Shown here one piece after another: positions 45,801-54,498 of a stretch of 64,000 bases of DNA. The stretch spans positions 177,384 through 241,383 of the forward strand of contig NZ_QXQA01000009.1 of NCBI RefSeq assembly GCF_003583765.1, given 5' to 3'. How positions within the stretch are numbered: position 1 is the first letter of the stretch; each line of letters opens with the position of its first letter. Source of the DNA: Paenibacillus nanensis (GTDB lineage Bacteria; Bacillota; Bacilli; Paenibacillales; Paenibacillaceae). The notes beneath the pieces are model-generated. The model made no database searches and was not told the origin of the DNA. It saw only the letters and a list, made by a program, of their open reading frames with translations. A program made the position numbers and the translations under genes.

Positions 45801-46469
45801 CTTCAGCGTTTCCTTCAGCGCCTTGAAATGAATCGCCTTTTCGGACTGCTTGCGCAGAGGCTCAACCTGATCCTCAAGCTCGGATACAAGGTCATGAATC
45901 CGCAGCAGATTCTGCTCCGTCTCATCAAGCTTCTTCTGCGCTTCCCGCTTGCGCGATTTATATTTGACGATGCCGGACGCTTCCTCGAATATGCCCCTGC
46001 GGTCCTCGGAACGCGTACTCAAAATCTCCTCGATCCGGCCCTGTCCAATGATGGAATAAGCCTCTTTGCCGATGCCCGTATCCATGAACAGCTCCGTTAT
46101 ATCCTTCAACCGGCACGGCTGCTTGTTGATCATATATTCGCTGTCGCCGCTTCGGTGCACCCGGCGCGTTACGGTCACTTCATTATATTCGAGCGGCAGT
46201 GCGCCGTCCGAATTATCGAGCGTAAGCGAGACCTCGCCGTAGTTAACCGCTTTGCGCGCGTCGCTGCCGGCGAATATAATATCCTCCATTTTGCCGCCGC
46301 GAAGGCTCTTGGCGCTTTGCTCCCCCAGAACCCAGCGAATGCCGTCGGATATGTTGCTCTTCCCCGAGCCGTTCGGCCCGACGACAGCCGTAATACCGTT
46401 TACAAATTCCAATTCGGTTTTATCGGCGAATGATTTAAATCCCGCCAGTTCGATCCTCTTCAAAAACAT
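42894..46469 (-). CDS. smc: Smc, chromosome partition protein
   Basis: Condensin ATPase that organises and segregates the chromosome with ScpAB. The 1191 residues have an N-terminal head (MFLKRIELAGFKSFADKTEL; Walker A VGPNGSGKSN at about 31-40), a long coiled coil, a hinge around residues 510-670 (GIEGVHGAVAELVRVPQRIE; NAGGSMTGGSLQKKGASLLG), a second coiled coil, and a C-terminal head with signature LLSGGERALTAIALLFAI and Walker B FVVLDEVEAALDEANV. Full length and intact. Its own promoter lies at 46494-46523. Confidence 0.98.
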   Translation of the reverse strand: MFLKRIELAGFKSFADKTELEFVNGITAVVGPNGSGKSNISDGIRWVLGEQSAKSLRGGKMEDIIFAGSDARKAVNYGEVSLTLDNSDGALPLEYNEVTVTRRVHRSGDSEYMINKQPCRLKDITELFMDTGIGKEAYSIIGQGRIEEILSTRSEDRRGIFEEASGIVKYKSRKREAQKKLDETEQNLLRIHDLVSELEDQVEPLRKQSEKAIHFKALKETLKTKEISMYVHNIETVHQSWSQATAKLEKLQEEQLQLSTIVSKHDAHLEQDRLQLREIEAALDRLHEAMLQISEDVEKCEGYGEVLKERKRNLEQNKRQLEESIAAQDERISALTKDEADFRSKAAALELQLAELRTKLSAEEANLLGVAGGAVVDAEERLKSELLDVLSAMAQHRNEIRYAAQQKETLQRRMERLSEDESKWAEQKARLDERKAALEQSLADTLRSLESTRNRMLEESESVKTIAAQIDEVLSAIRKWEQRLDSHISRRDTMKEMQDALDGFMQGVKEVLKAARRSSGGIEGVHGAVAELVRVPQRIEIAVETALGGALQHIVMEDERTARAAIAFLKQRQLGRATFLPLDVIKGRMVPENDKRTAAGVEGFVGVASELVQCDARYQAIVNNLLGNVLLAETLEQANRIASRCSYRYRVVTLEGDVVNAGGSMTGGSLQKKGASLLGRGRQIEALDQEIKEAKATVDQLRSKLSDLRKEHSIRSQNMEELRGQAEQCRIQEQGLRAELQQAASEAKLLAEQSDVSISERSSQTEEQEQIEKLAAAAEKRLEQLTLDEARLQEAIRLAEERRKASESAKEELQGQLTDLKIAVAKTDQEKLSFEDQAARVRSEIQRAKSEMANLRALSEQQDEEILRHGEETVKQIEQLNDLRIKKAECAEQTDLKRAARAQRIAELEQGESETKEQRAQLRAVEDQIRSTEIAVNRQDVELDNLLRKLSEEYELSYELAKEQYPVPEDVLGTQNEVRDLKRQIAALGEVNLGAIEEYERIKERYEFLSEQKNDLIEAKTALYQVIKEMDDEMSRRFRSTFEAIRGHFVVVFAKLFGGGRADLIMVEPDRVLDTGIDIVAQPPGKKLQNLQLLSGGERALTAIALLFAILQVKPVPFVVLDEVEAALDEANVARFAQYLREFSELTQFIVVTHRKGTMEEADVLYGVTMEEGGVSKLVSVRLEEDEPVSA

Positions 46470-46493
46470 AGTTTGGCTTTCACCTCACCCTCC

Positions 46494-46523
46494 ATTGTAA
46501 CACAGAATTGTTATTTGCGTTAA
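46494..46523 (-). promoter_or_regulatory. Candidate promoter of smc-ftsY
   Basis: Minus strand: -35 TTAACG (46518-46523), 18-base spacer, -10 TACAAT (46494-46499) preceded by TGT (extended -10), 25 bases before the smc ATG and after the rnc terminator. Confidence 0.6.
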
Positions 46524-46579
46524 TCATTTCGAGCGCCGCCGGACACCGGCCGACGCTCCCATTTTCTGCATCCCGAGAC

Positions 46580-46626
46580 ATAAAAAAATCCCTCAAACCG
46601 CTATTTAGGCGGCCTAAAGGATTATC
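46580..46626 (-). terminator. Terminator of rnc
   Basis: Minus-strand hairpin: AATCCTTTAGGCCGC (46609-46623) pairs imperfectly with GCGGTTTGAGGGATT (46587-46601), followed by seven T. It lies 16 bases after the rnc stop. Confidence 0.87.
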
Positions 46627-46641
46627 ATTCGGCACATGCGC

Positions 46642-47346
46642 TTACGACTCCGCGGACAGCTTATTCCAAGCCTCCGCCGCGGCGCGCTGCTCCGCTTCCT
46701 TCTTCGTGCGTCCGGCGCCTCGCCCGAAAACTTCCGCGCCAAGAAACACTTCTACAATAAATTCACGGTCATGAGCAGGTCCCCGTTCCTCCAGAACACG
46801 GTATTCAACAGGTCCCATTCCGTGATGCTGCGCTCTCTCCTGAAGCTTTGACTTGGCATCCTTCATTAAGAGGCCGAAGTCATTGGATTCGATGAACGGA
46901 AACATATGCTCCTGCAAAAACTGCCTTGTCCGTTCGATGCCGGCGTCCAGGAAGATCGCTCCGATAAAGGATTCGAACAAATCGGCAAGAAGCGCCTGGC
47001 GGTGTCTGCCCCCCAGCTGCTCTTCGCCGCGCCCGAGCAAGACGTGTTTGCCAAGCTCAAGCCGCTCGGCAAAATAAGCAAGCGACGGCTCGCATACGAC
47101 CGATGCCCGCATCCGGGTTAACTCCCCTTCCGGACGCTTCGGATACGTCTCGAATAAATATTCCGACACGAGAAGCTGCAGCACCGCGTCGCCAAGAAAC
47201 TCCAGCCGTTCGTTATCCTGAACGGACCCGCGCTTATGCTCGTTCACATAGGAGGTGTGCGTGAAGGCTTGTCTTAACAGCTTGATACGTTTGAAATTGA
47301 GCTGCAGCTTCCGCTGCAGCTCATCAAAGGAATGTTCATGCTTCAT
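46642..47346 (-). CDS. rnc: Rnc, ribonuclease III
   Basis: Double-strand-specific RNase acting on rRNA precursors and other duplexes. The 234 residues show the signature [20 protein letters not shown], the second acidic cluster [18 protein letters not shown], and a C-terminal dsRBD ([38 protein letters not shown]). It starts within the end of fabF (11-base overlap), indicating coupling with the fatty acid genes. No other product fits. Confidence 0.97.
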   Translation of the reverse strand: MKHEHSFDELQRKLQLNFKRIKLLRQAFTHTSYVNEHKRGSVQDNERLEFLGDAVLQLLVSEYLFETYPKRPEGELTRMRASVVCEPSLAYFAERLELGKHVLLGRGEEQLGGRHRQALLADLFESFIGAIFLDAGIERTRQFLQEHMFPFIESNDFGLLMKDAKSKLQERAQHHGMGPVEYRVLEERGPAHDREFIVEVFLGAEVFGRGAGRTKKEAEQRAAAEAWNKLSAES

Positions 47347-48577
47347 AAGCCTTCATCACGATCGTAGCGTTATGTCCCCCGAAGCCGAAGGAATTCGACA
47401 ACGCGTATTTGACGCTCGCTTCCCGCGCTTTATTCGGAACATAATCCAGATCCAGCTCAGGATCCTGGTTGTCCAAGTTAATGGTCGGCGCGATTACGCC
47501 GTTCTTCAATGTCAAGCCAAGAATGACGGCCTCTACGCCGCCTGCCGCGCCGAGCAGATGTCCTGTCATCGATTTCGTCGAGCTGACCGCAAGCTTGTAA
47601 GCATGGTCGCCGAACGTCTTTTTGATGGCTGTCGTCTCTGACGCGTCCCCGACCGGCGTCGATGTGCCGTGCGCGTTAATGTAATCGATGTCCGAAGGCT
47701 CGATGCCGGCGTCGCGTACAGCCTTCGCCATACAGCGGGCGGCTCCGTCCGGATCCGGCTCCGTCATATGGTGAGCGTCGCCGCTCATGCCGTAGCCGAT
47801 CACTTCCGCGTAAATTTTGGCGCCGCGCGCCTTCGCGTGCTCAAGCGATTCCAGCACGAGAATGCCCGCGCCTTCGCCCATCACGAAGCCGTCGCGGTCG
47901 ACGTCGAATGGCCGGCTCGCTTTCTCCGGCTCATCATTGCGCGTCGACATCGCGCGCATCGAGCAGAAGCCCGCCATGCCTGTAGGACGAATGGTCGCTT
48001 CAGCGCCGCCCGCGATCATAACGTCCGCGTCGCCGCGCTGAATCATTTTGAACGAGTCGCCGATCGAATGCGTACCGGTTGCGCAGGCGGTGACAGCCGT
48101 GCTGTTCGGGCCTTTTGCGCCTGTGAGCATCGATACTTGGCCCGACGCCATGTTCGCGATCATCATCGGGATAAAGAACGGGCTGACGCGTTTCGGGCCT
48201 TTCTCCAGCAAAATATTATGCTGATCCTCCCACGTGCCGAGGCCGCCAATTCCGGACCCGATCATAACGCCGATTCGCTCGGCGTCCGTATTCTCGCCGA
48301 TCTTAATGCCTGCGTCCGCCACTGCGAGCTTGCTCGCAACGGCAGCGAATTGGACGAACCGGTCCATTCTGCGCGCTTCTTTCTTATCCAAACCAAAATC
48401 TTCTGGATTAAAGTTTTTGATCTCAGCCGCGATGCGTGTCGGATATTCCGATACGTCGAACGCTTCGATGAGGGAAACGCCGGATTTGCCTTCCAGCAGG
48501 TGCTTCCAAAATTGCTCCAGATCCGAACCTAACGAGGTCATAACCCCCATACCTGTAACGACTACTCTTTGTTTCAT
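47336..48577 (-). CDS. fabF: FabF, beta-ketoacyl-ACP synthase II
   Basis: Elongating condensing enzyme of type II fatty acid synthesis. The 413 residues have the catalytic triad: C165 in [10 protein letters not shown], and histidines in [12 protein letters not shown] and [13 protein letters not shown]. The frame starts at 48586, but the ATG at 48577 ([20 protein letters not shown]) has GAGGTG at normal distance. It lies 155 bases after acpP, past a hairpin, so it may be read partly independently. Confidence 0.97.
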   Translation of the reverse strand: MKQRVVVTGMGVMTSLGSDLEQFWKHLLEGKSGVSLIEAFDVSEYPTRIAAEIKNFNPEDFGLDKKEARRMDRFVQFAAVASKLAVADAGIKIGENTDAERIGVMIGSGIGGLGTWEDQHNILLEKGPKRVSPFFIPMMIANMASGQVSMLTGAKGPNSTAVTACATGTHSIGDSFKMIQRGDADVMIAGGAEATIRPTGMAGFCSMRAMSTRNDEPEKASRPFDVDRDGFVMGEGAGILVLESLEHAKARGAKIYAEVIGYGMSGDAHHMTEPDPDGAARCMAKAVRDAGIEPSDIDYINAHGTSTPVGDASETTAIKKTFGDHAYKLAVSSTKSMTGHLLGAAGGVEAVILGLTLKNGVIAPTINLDNQDPELDLDYVPNKAREASVKYALSNSFGFGGHNATIVMKAYEA

Positions 48578-48698
48578 TTCATTCACCTCTGCTGCCAGCG
48601 ATATGAAGACCCCGTTCTTGCAGTCTTCTTTATATAAAAAAGCGGCCGTTAAGCCTCATTTATGTATGATTTGGGATGAAGACGCTTAACATGGAGAG

Positions 48699-48724
48699 AA
48701 GTCCCGTTTATCGCAACGGGACTT
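48699..48724 (-). other. Hairpin between acpP and fabF
   Basis: Perfect 10-base arms AAGTCCCGTT / AACGGGACTT with a 6-base loop, 8 bases after the acpP stop. It has no real T-run (CTCTCC follows), so it is more likely an mRNA-stabilising or partial-termination structure, which fits the high level of acpP mRNA usually needed. Confidence 0.6.
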
Positions 48725-48732
48725 GTCCATCC

Positions 48733-48966
48733 TTAGGTATGAGATTGTATGTAGGCTACAACTTCTCCCACCGTAGTGATTTTCTCTGCATCTTCATCAG
48801 AGATTTCCATATCAAACTCGTCTTCCAGCTCCATGACCAATTCAACGACGTCAAGAGAGTCTGCTCCGAGGTCATCTTTGAAGGAAGCTTCAAGTGTTAC
48901 TTCTGCTTCGTCTACGCCAAGGCGGTCGATGACAATACGTTTAACGCGATCTACTACATCGGACAT
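48733..48966 (-). CDS. acpP: AcpP, acyl carrier protein
   Basis: Carries acyl chains on a 4'-phosphopantetheine arm. The 77 residues are acidic with the attachment serine S37 in [20 protein letters not shown]. The frame starts further up at 49017, but GGAGGT sits 7 bases before the ATG at 48966, giving the standard [12 protein letters not shown] start. Confidence 0.97.
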   Translation of the reverse strand: MSDVVDRVKRIVIDRLGVDEAEVTLEASFKDDLGADSLDVVELVMELEDEFDMEISDEDAEKITTVGEVVAYIQSHT

Positions 48967-49062
48967 CCGGTTCACCTCCTCCACCGTATTATACGAGAAT
49001 TGTTCATAAAATGCCATCTTTACCTTGCCAATAAAAGTTCACTTCCAGGCATAAAGCCGGCT

Positions 49063-49812
49063 CTACATGTACATGCCGCCGTCGACATGCACGGTCTGGC
49101 CGGTCATATAAGCCGCGGCGTCGGATGCCAAGAAGCGCACGGCGTTCGCAATATCAGCTGCGTCGCCCAGCCGCGCTAACGGAATTTGCGCGGATAACGA
49201 AGCTTTCATGTCCTCAGGCAGCTTATCCGTCATATCCGTCTGGATAAAGCCTGGGGCTACGCAGTTTACCGTGATTCCGCGGGAAGCAAGCTCGCGCGCG
49301 CTCGCTTTCGTAAGGCCGATAACGCCGGCTTTCGCCGCCACGTAATTCGCCTGTCCCGGGTTGCCCAGCACGCCCACCACGGAGGAAATATTAATGATTC
49401 GTCCGGAGCGCTGCTTCATCATCGGACGCGTTACCGCCTTAATGCCGTTGAACACGCCTTTCAGATTCGTTTCGATGACTTGATCGAATTCCTCTTCCTT
49501 CATGCGCATGATTAAATTATCTCTTGTAATGCCGGCGTTATTCACCAGAATGTCAATTGCTCCAAGCTGATCGATGACATCCTTCACCATCGCTTCGAAT
49601 TCATCGGCTTTTCCGACATTCGCCTTGACAAGAACGGCGCGGCGGCCGAGCGCTTCCACAGCCGCCGCCGTCTCGGCTGCGGCCGCTTCGCTGCCGGAAT
49701 AGTTGATGGCGACGTCCGCGCCCGCTTCCGCAAGCGCAATGGCGATCGCGCGTCCGATGCCGCGGGAGGCGCCCGTTACAAGCGCTTTTTTACCTTCCAA
49801 GCTCGCAAACAT
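49063..49812 (-). CDS. fabG: FabG, 3-oxoacyl-ACP reductase
   Basis: NADPH-dependent reductase of fatty acid elongation, a short-chain dehydrogenase. The 249 residues show the cofactor loop [24 protein letters not shown] at 91-94, and the catalytic S144, Y157 and K161 ([20 protein letters not shown] then KAG). It lies 20 bases after fabD, inside the fapR operon. Confidence 0.97.
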   Translation of the reverse strand: MFASLEGKKALVTGASRGIGRAIAIALAEAGADVAINYSGSEAAAAETAAAVEALGRRAVLVKANVGKADEFEAMVKDVIDQLGAIDILVNNAGITRDNLIMRMKEEEFDQVIETNLKGVFNGIKAVTRPMMKQRSGRIINISSVVGVLGNPGQANYVAAKAGVIGLTKASARELASRGITVNCVAPGFIQTDMTDKLPEDMKASLSAQIPLARLGDAADIANAVRFLASDAAAYMTGQTVHVDGGMYM

Positions 49813-49832
49813 ATCGATCCCTCCGTCTTAAT

Positions 49833-50762
49833 TTAGTTCACTTGCAGCGCTTCCAGCGCCGAAATACTGTTGACTGACAAGACGCGCACATTCCGGTCGA
49901 TCTTCTTGATAAGCCCCGCCAGCACGGTGCCCGAACCGATCTCGACGAACGTGTCTACGCCTTGACCGATCAGATAACGGATGCTGTCCTCCCATAACAC
50001 AGGAGAATATACCTGCTGAGCGAGCAGCTCGCGGATTTTGGACGCTGCCGTCACTTCATCAGCCGTAACGTTTGCAACGACAGGGATCGCGGCGTCCTTA
50101 AGCTCCACGCCGGCGAGCTTGTCCGCCAGCTTCTCCGCCGCCGGCTTCATAAGCGAGGAGTGGAACGGTCCGCTTACTTCAAGCGGAATGACCCGCTTCG
50201 CCCCTGCTTCCTTGCCGCGCTCCACTACCGCCTGCACGCCGGCCGCCGTGCCGGATACAACGATCTGGCCCGGGCAGTTCACGTTAGCGAGCTCGACGGC
50301 AGCGCCTTCTTCCGTAACGGAAGCGCATAGCTTCGCAAGTTCCTCGCGCTCTGCTCCCAGAACCGCCGCCATCGCGCCTTGACCGCTTGGTACCGCTTGT
50401 TCCATAAAAAGTCCGCGCGCGCGAACCGTGCGAACCGCGTCGCCGAAAGTTATGACGCCAGCCGCGACAAGCGCGCTGTATTCGCCTAAACTGTGACCCG
50501 CTACGTAATCCGCCTTCAGCCCGCTGTTCTCCAGCAGCTTCAAATAAGCGATGCTAACTGTTAGTAGAGCCGGCTGCGTATTGGCGGTTTGCTTCAAAGC
50601 CTCTTCCGGTCCTTCAAATATGAGCGTGCTGAGATCAAATCCTAAGGCTTCATCCGCCTCTTGAAACAATTGCTTTGCGGTCTCATACGCGTCGAACGCG
50701 TCTTTCCCCATTCCTACGGCTTGGGCTCCCTGTCCGGGAAATACAAATGCCGTCTTCGTCAA
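49833..50762 (-). CDS. fabD: FabD, malonyl-CoA:ACP transacylase
   Basis: Loads malonyl groups onto ACP. The 309 residues begin KTAFVFPGQGAQAVGMGKDA and have the nucleophile S91 in VAGHSLGEYSALVAAG, with the downstream VSGPFHSSLMKPAAEKLAD that supplies the catalytic histidine. Length and motifs are normal. It sits between fabH and fabG in the expected operon order. Confidence 0.97.
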   Translation of the reverse strand: MTKTAFVFPGQGAQAVGMGKDAFDAYETAKQLFQEADEALGFDLSTLIFEGPEEALKQTANTQPALLTVSIAYLKLLENSGLKADYVAGHSLGEYSALVAAGVITFGDAVRTVRARGLFMEQAVPSGQGAMAAVLGAEREELAKLCASVTEEGAAVELANVNCPGQIVVSGTAAGVQAVVERGKEAGAKRVIPLEVSGPFHSSLMKPAAEKLADKLAGVELKDAAIPVVANVTADEVTAASKIRELLAQQVYSPVLWEDSIRYLIGQGVDTFVEIGSGTVLAGLIKKIDRNVRVLSVNSISALEALQVN

Positions 50763-50823
50763 CGTGTTCCCCTCCTACAACAAATCGAAAACGAATGCTA
50801 TGCACGGCTAACCGGCAAGCCGG

Positions 50824-51810
50824 TTACCAAATCAGGACGGACGCTCCCCATGTCAATCCGCCGCCGAAGCCGACGAATACGAGACAGTCGCCTTCCTTCA
50901 CGCGATTCTGTTCAACGGCTTCCGCCAGCGCGACTGGAATCGACGCCGCCGACATGTTGCCGTATTTGTCCAAGTTGATCATGGCTTTCTCTTCCGCGAG
51001 ATTCAATCTGCTGAGCGCGGATTGGATGATGCGGATATTGGCTTGATGCGGAACAAGGAGATCGACGTCCTCCTTGGACATCCCTGCCTTCGCCAGAGCC
51101 TCCTCCGCCGCGCTTCCCATAATGCGAACGGCGAATTTGAACACATCGTTGCCGGCCATGTAAATATAATGCTGCTTCTCGGACAGCGTTTGCGCCGAAG
51201 CAGGCAGTCTTGAGCCGCCGCCCCTCACCCTCAGGAGCTCTCCTCCGCTGCCGTCAGCGCCTAGCTCGAATGACTTAAAGCCCCGTCCTTCTTCCACTTG
51301 TCCAAGGACAACGGCGCCGGCGCCGTCTCCGAACAGGATACAAGTGTTGCGGTCGGTATAGTCCGTGATCCGCGAAAGCGTCTCCGCCCCTACGACAAGC
51401 ACATGCTTGTACATGCCCGTCGCAATCATATTCGACCCTGTAGCGAGCCCGTAGATGAAGCCTGAGCACGCCGCGGACAAATCAAACGCCGCCGCCTTTG
51501 CGGCGCCAAGCTTGTCCTGAAGGAGGCAGGCCGTGGACGGGAAGAACATATCCGGCGTAATCGTCGCGACGATAATCAGGTCGATATCATCCGCCGTTAG
51601 TCCCGCCGCTGCGATTGCTCTTTTGGCCGCTTCATACGCAAGATCGGAGGTTGCCTCCTGTTCTGCAGCGAGACGGCGTTCTTTAATCCCGGTGCGGGTC
51701 ACGATCCATTCATCGTTCGTCTCGACCATCTGCTCCAGCTGTTGATTCGTAAGAATGTTCTCGGGCACATATTTGCCCGTACCAATAATGCCGACTGGAT
51801 GAAGATTCAT
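50824..51810 (-). CDS. fabH: FabH, beta-ketoacyl-ACP synthase III
   Basis: Condenses an acyl-CoA primer with malonyl-ACP, starting fatty acid synthesis; in Bacillales it often prefers branched primers. The product of about 328 residues has the catalytic C115 in FDLSAACSGFIYGLATGSNM, histidine in VPHQANIRIIQSALSRLNL and the final GFGGGLTWGASVLIW. Start is uncertain between the GTG at 51819 (abutting the plsX stop) and ATG 51810; neither has an ideal ribosome binding site. Confidence 0.96.
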   Translation of the reverse strand: MNLHPVGIIGTGKYVPENILTNQQLEQMVETNDEWIVTRTGIKERRLAAEQEATSDLAYEAAKRAIAAAGLTADDIDLIIVATITPDMFFPSTACLLQDKLGAAKAAAFDLSAACSGFIYGLATGSNMIATGMYKHVLVVGAETLSRITDYTDRNTCILFGDGAGAVVLGQVEEGRGFKSFELGADGSGGELLRVRGGGSRLPASAQTLSEKQHYIYMAGNDVFKFAVRIMGSAAEEALAKAGMSKEDVDLLVPHQANIRIIQSALSRLNLAEEKAMINLDKYGNMSAASIPVALAEAVEQNRVKEGDCLVFVGFGGGLTWGASVLIW

Positions 51811-51819
51811 GCAACTCAC

Positions 51820-52809
51820 TCACTTCCGGTTAATTTCTGCGGAAATCGATTCAGTCAGGTTAGCCTGCAGCGCGATTCTCGCTTGGCGAACCGCGTTTTT
51901 GACCGCATATGCGTCCGATGAGCCGTGACACTTGATGACCAGCCCGTTCAAGCCGAGCAGAGGAGCTCCGCCATGCTCCTTATAATCCAGCTTTTGCTTC
52001 AGCGTCTTCAGCTTCGGCAGCATAATCGCCGCGGCAAGCTTGGTCAGCAGCGAGCTGCCGAACGCTTCCTTCAGCGTAGAGAAGATGGCGCCGGCTGTGC
52101 CTTCCATCGCTTTCAGCAAAATATTGCCCGCAAAGCCGTCGCACACGAGGACGTCGCATTTGCCGTCAAATACGTCCCTAGACTCCACATTGCCGACAAA
52201 CTGGATTGGGGCATTCTCCAGCAGCTCGTAAGCCGCTTTCGTCAATTCATTGCCCTTCTTCGCCTCTGAACCGACATTCAGCAGGCCGACTCTCGGATTC
52301 TGGACGCCATGCACTTTTGCGCGGTAGATGCTTCCCATAATGGCGTACTGGAGCAGGTGCTCCGGCTTCGCGTCCATGTTGGCGCCCATATCGAGCGACA
52401 GCACGCCGCCGCTGCCCATCGTCGGAAGAATCGGAGCAAGCGCAGGGCGCTCGATCCCTTCCATTCTGCCGACAACCAGCAGTCCTGTCGTCATGAGCGC
52501 GCCAGTATTGCCTGCGGAGAGCATCGCGTCCACTTGCTTATCCTTCACCAATTGGCCGGCGATAACCATGGATGACCCTTTCTTCCGTCTGACCGCTCGA
52601 ACGGGTTCGTCATCCGCGCCAATGACCTCATCGGCATGATGAAGCGTCACATTGGACGGCAGCCCTTCCTTCAAAAGCGGCTCAATAGCCGTCTTATCGC
52701 CGACGAGCACGAGCTGCACGTCCGGCCATTCCTTCGCCGCTTCCAACGCGCCCTGCACAATTAATCCAGGGGCGTGGTCGCCTCCCATCGCGTCAATCGC
52801 GATCCGCAT
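51820..52809 (-). CDS. plsX: PlsX, phosphate acyltransferase
   Basis: Makes acyl-phosphate from acyl-ACP for phosphatidic acid synthesis, linking fatty acid and membrane lipid production. The 329 residues start MRIAIDAMGGDHAPGLIVQG and contain AMLSAGNTGALMTTGLLVVG, LSLDMGANMDAKPEHLLQYA and LVCDGFAGNILLKAMEGTAG, all family landmarks. The long upstream frame is rejected because GGAGGAG precedes the ATG at 52809. It overlaps fapR by 17 bases. Confidence 0.97.
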   Translation of the reverse strand: MRIAIDAMGGDHAPGLIVQGALEAAKEWPDVQLVLVGDKTAIEPLLKEGLPSNVTLHHADEVIGADDEPVRAVRRKKGSSMVIAGQLVKDKQVDAMLSAGNTGALMTTGLLVVGRMEGIERPALAPILPTMGSGGVLSLDMGANMDAKPEHLLQYAIMGSIYRAKVHGVQNPRVGLLNVGSEAKKGNELTKAAYELLENAPIQFVGNVESRDVFDGKCDVLVCDGFAGNILLKAMEGTAGAIFSTLKEAFGSSLLTKLAAAIMLPKLKTLKQKLDYKEHGGAPLLGLNGLVIKCHGSSDAYAVKNAVRQARIALQANLTESISAEINRK

Positions 52810-53398
52810 TGTTTTCTCCTCCTCCGTTGTCTCGATCGCCCGCGGATCTGTAGATAACGAAATTGCCTTGGAATACCATTTCATCTCCAACATACGTAAA
52901 CAGCTCAACCTTCGATTTGCTCCGCTCTCCCGAAATCGACCTGACATAGGCTTTGGCGATGCACTTCTCACCCAGCCGGACGGGACGAATAAACCGGATG
53001 TCAGCCGTTACCGTCAGCGCAATCGCATCATCGATCACAGCAACCGCAAGCGAATTCGCTTGGGCGAACACATGGTGCCCCCGGGCGATGGCCGTTCGCG
53101 AGAATACGTGCTCCTCACGGATTTCAAATATCGAAATGCCGCTCTTGTCCAATTCGAGATCGACGATGTCACCGATGACCTCATGCAGAGGCAGGGACCG
53201 TACCGAATCGTATGAGCGCTCCGCCATCAGTTTTAGTCTTTCCCGCAGCTCGGGAATTCCGAGCTCCATGCGGTCGAGACGAATCGTCTGAATACTGACC
53301 TTCAGCAGCCTTGTAAGCTCCCGGTCCGTTATAAACGGATTTTCTTCTATGTACTGAGCCAGCAGCTGGTGCCGCTGACGCTTTGGCATTCGTTCCAT
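52793..53398 (-). CDS. fapR: FapR, malonyl-CoA-responsive repressor of fatty acid and phospholipid genes
   Basis: Repressor released from DNA by malonyl-CoA. The 201 residues have an N-terminal DeoR-like helix-turn-helix (PFITDRELTRLLKVSIQTIR), a linker helix, and a C-terminal hot-dog effector domain (IDDAIALTVTADIRFIRPVR, LGEKCIAKAYVRSISGERSK). AAGGAG lies 8 bases before ATG 53398; earlier in-frame starts lack such a site. The gene heads the fapR-plsX-fabH-fabD-fabG-acpP run behind its own operator. Confidence 0.97.
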   Translation of the reverse strand: MERMPKRQRHQLLAQYIEENPFITDRELTRLLKVSIQTIRLDRMELGIPELRERLKLMAERSYDSVRSLPLHEVIGDIVDLELDKSGISIFEIREEHVFSRTAIARGHHVFAQANSLAVAVIDDAIALTVTADIRFIRPVRLGEKCIAKAYVRSISGERSKSKVELFTYVGDEMVFQGNFVIYRSAGDRDNGGGENNADRD

Positions 53399-53461
53399 GC
53401 TCGGCTCTCCTTCGTCGTCGCCGATCCGCATTTTCTACTCATTATATGTATGACGACAATT

Positions 53462-53481
53462 TTTATCACCAGGTACTAAAT
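53462..53481 (-). promoter_or_regulatory. FapR operator
   Basis: Minus-strand ATTTAGTACCTGGTGATAAA, an imperfect inverted repeat resembling the known FapR operator (half-site TTAGTACC). It lies directly after the -10 element of the fapR promoter, covering the transcription start, as expected for autorepression. Confidence 0.8.
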
Positions 53482-53482
53482 C

Positions 53483-53511
53483 AGTATATGAGAAACAGCA
53501 ACCAAGGTCAA
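53483..53511 (-). promoter_or_regulatory. SigA promoter of the fapR operon
   Basis: Minus strand: -35 TTGACC (53506-53511), 17-base spacer, -10 TATACT (53483-53488). The start would be near 53476, inside the FapR operator. Confidence 0.85.
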
Positions 53512-53558
53512 CTCTGGAAAACGACTTGCCTGTTTCCGGAGCAGACTCCCGCTTCAAA

Positions 53559-53596
53559 TAAAAATAGCACCTCATCGCAAGATGAAGTGCTATTGG
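53559..53596 (-). terminator. Terminator of ylbN-rpmF
   Basis: Minus-strand hairpin AATAGCACTTCATC (53581-53594) / GATGAGGTGCTATT (53563-53576), then TTT-A-TTT. Located 14 bases after the rpmF stop. Confidence 0.87.
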
Positions 53597-53609
53597 CCCG
53601 AAATCATTA

Positions 53610-53783
53610 TTATTGGGAAATGATCTCTTTTGTTTTGTAATATCCACACACTTTGCAAACATGGTGAGCTAATTTCAGCTCTCCGCACTGCTCGCATTTC
53701 ACCATACCCGGTATCGCAAGCTTGAAATGAGTACGACGCTTGTCGCGGCGAGTTTTGGATGTTCTACGTTGAGGTACTGCCAT
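53610..53783 (-). CDS. rpmF: Ribosomal protein bL32 (zinc-binding form)
   Basis: Small 50S protein of 57 residues: [20 protein letters not shown], with two CxxC pairs ([20 protein letters not shown]) that bind zinc, so this is the zinc-dependent type rather than the zinc-free paralogue. AAGGAGGT lies 7 bases before the ATG at 53783. It follows ylbN by 31 bases, the usual arrangement. Confidence 0.97.
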   Translation of the reverse strand: MAVPQRRTSKTRRDKRRTHFKLAIPGMVKCEQCGELKLAHHVCKVCGYYKTKEIISQ

Positions 53784-53814
53784 CTTTCCCACCTCCTTCA
53801 CAAAATGAATAACG

Positions 53815-54330
53815 TTACTCCTTAAATAAATCCTTCAGCGCTTCAAACCGAGGGTCGATCCGCTCGTGCTTGCAGCCGCATGTTCGCTCATTTAAGTTTT
53901 CTCCGCAGGTTTGACAGAGACCCTTGCAGTCTTTGCTGCACAGCGGGGCAAAAGGCATAAAGACTAGAAGCGCTTCCTCGAGATAAGGTCTGAGATCCAG
54001 CTTATCGCCTTCCACTTCCACATACTCTTCATCCTCGTCCGAGCTCGCAGGCTTCGTCTCTTCGGAAGCAGGCTTAAACTTTTCGAAAATTGGAATGACC
54101 GTATGTTCCTTTGTCGGTTCCAAACAACGCGAGCAGGCCATCTCAAGATCAATAGACAGCTCGCCGGAGACCGTTACAAATCCTTCATAACCGGCTACCT
54201 CAAGCGACACATGAAGCGGACCAGCCGCAATAACATCCGCTCGTCCCTTGAAGAGCCCGCTGACATCCAGCTTCTCCTGCACCGTTGCCTTAAGGCCTTT
54301 GGACATCATCTCTTGCATACGAAACTGCAT
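53815..54330 (-). CDS. ylbN: YceD/DUF177 family protein
   Basis: DUF177 proteins are encoded next to rpmF across bacteria; in some organisms they affect 23S rRNA maturation. The 171 residues include the cysteine pair [20 protein letters not shown], an acidic middle ([20 protein letters not shown]) and a C-terminal cysteine cluster ([20 protein letters not shown] then TCGC). GGAG is 7 bases before the ATG at 54330. Confidence 0.93.
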   Translation of the reverse strand: MQFRMQEMMSKGLKATVQEKLDVSGLFKGRADVIAAGPLHVSLEVAGYEGFVTVSGELSIDLEMACSRCLEPTKEHTVIPIFEKFKPASEETKPASSDEDEEYVEVEGDKLDLRPYLEEALLVFMPFAPLCSKDCKGLCQTCGENLNERTCGCKHERIDPRFEALKDLFKE

Positions 54331-54356
54331 ATTATCACTCCAAACAAACAAAGATT

Positions 54357-54386
54357 ATTATAGCGATTTAATTATTCTTTTGTCAA
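54357..54386 (-). promoter_or_regulatory. SigA promoter of ylbN-rpmF
   Basis: Minus strand: perfect TTGACA (54381-54386), 18-base spacer, perfect TATAAT (54357-54362), about 25 bases before the ylbN start. Confidence 0.88.
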
Positions 54387-54425
54387 CAATTTCACTGTGC
54401 GATTTTACGAAGGCCGGCTGCCCAT

Positions 54426-54454
54426 GTGACGAAGCATCTTCTCTATGCTATATT
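54426..54454 (+). promoter_or_regulatory. Candidate promoter of tmcAL
   Basis: GTGACG (54426-54431), 17-base spacer, TATATT (54449-54454) with TGC just before it (extended -10). It faces away from the ylbN promoter. Confidence 0.6.
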
Positions 54455-54498
54455 GAAATCACTTGCGAATCAAGCAAATGGAAGAGGCTGATAGGTGC

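Noticed and set aside
52810..52971. Longer plsX with 54 extra N-terminal residues
   Set aside because: The extension overlaps the fapR coding region, and GGAGGAG marks the ATG at 52809.
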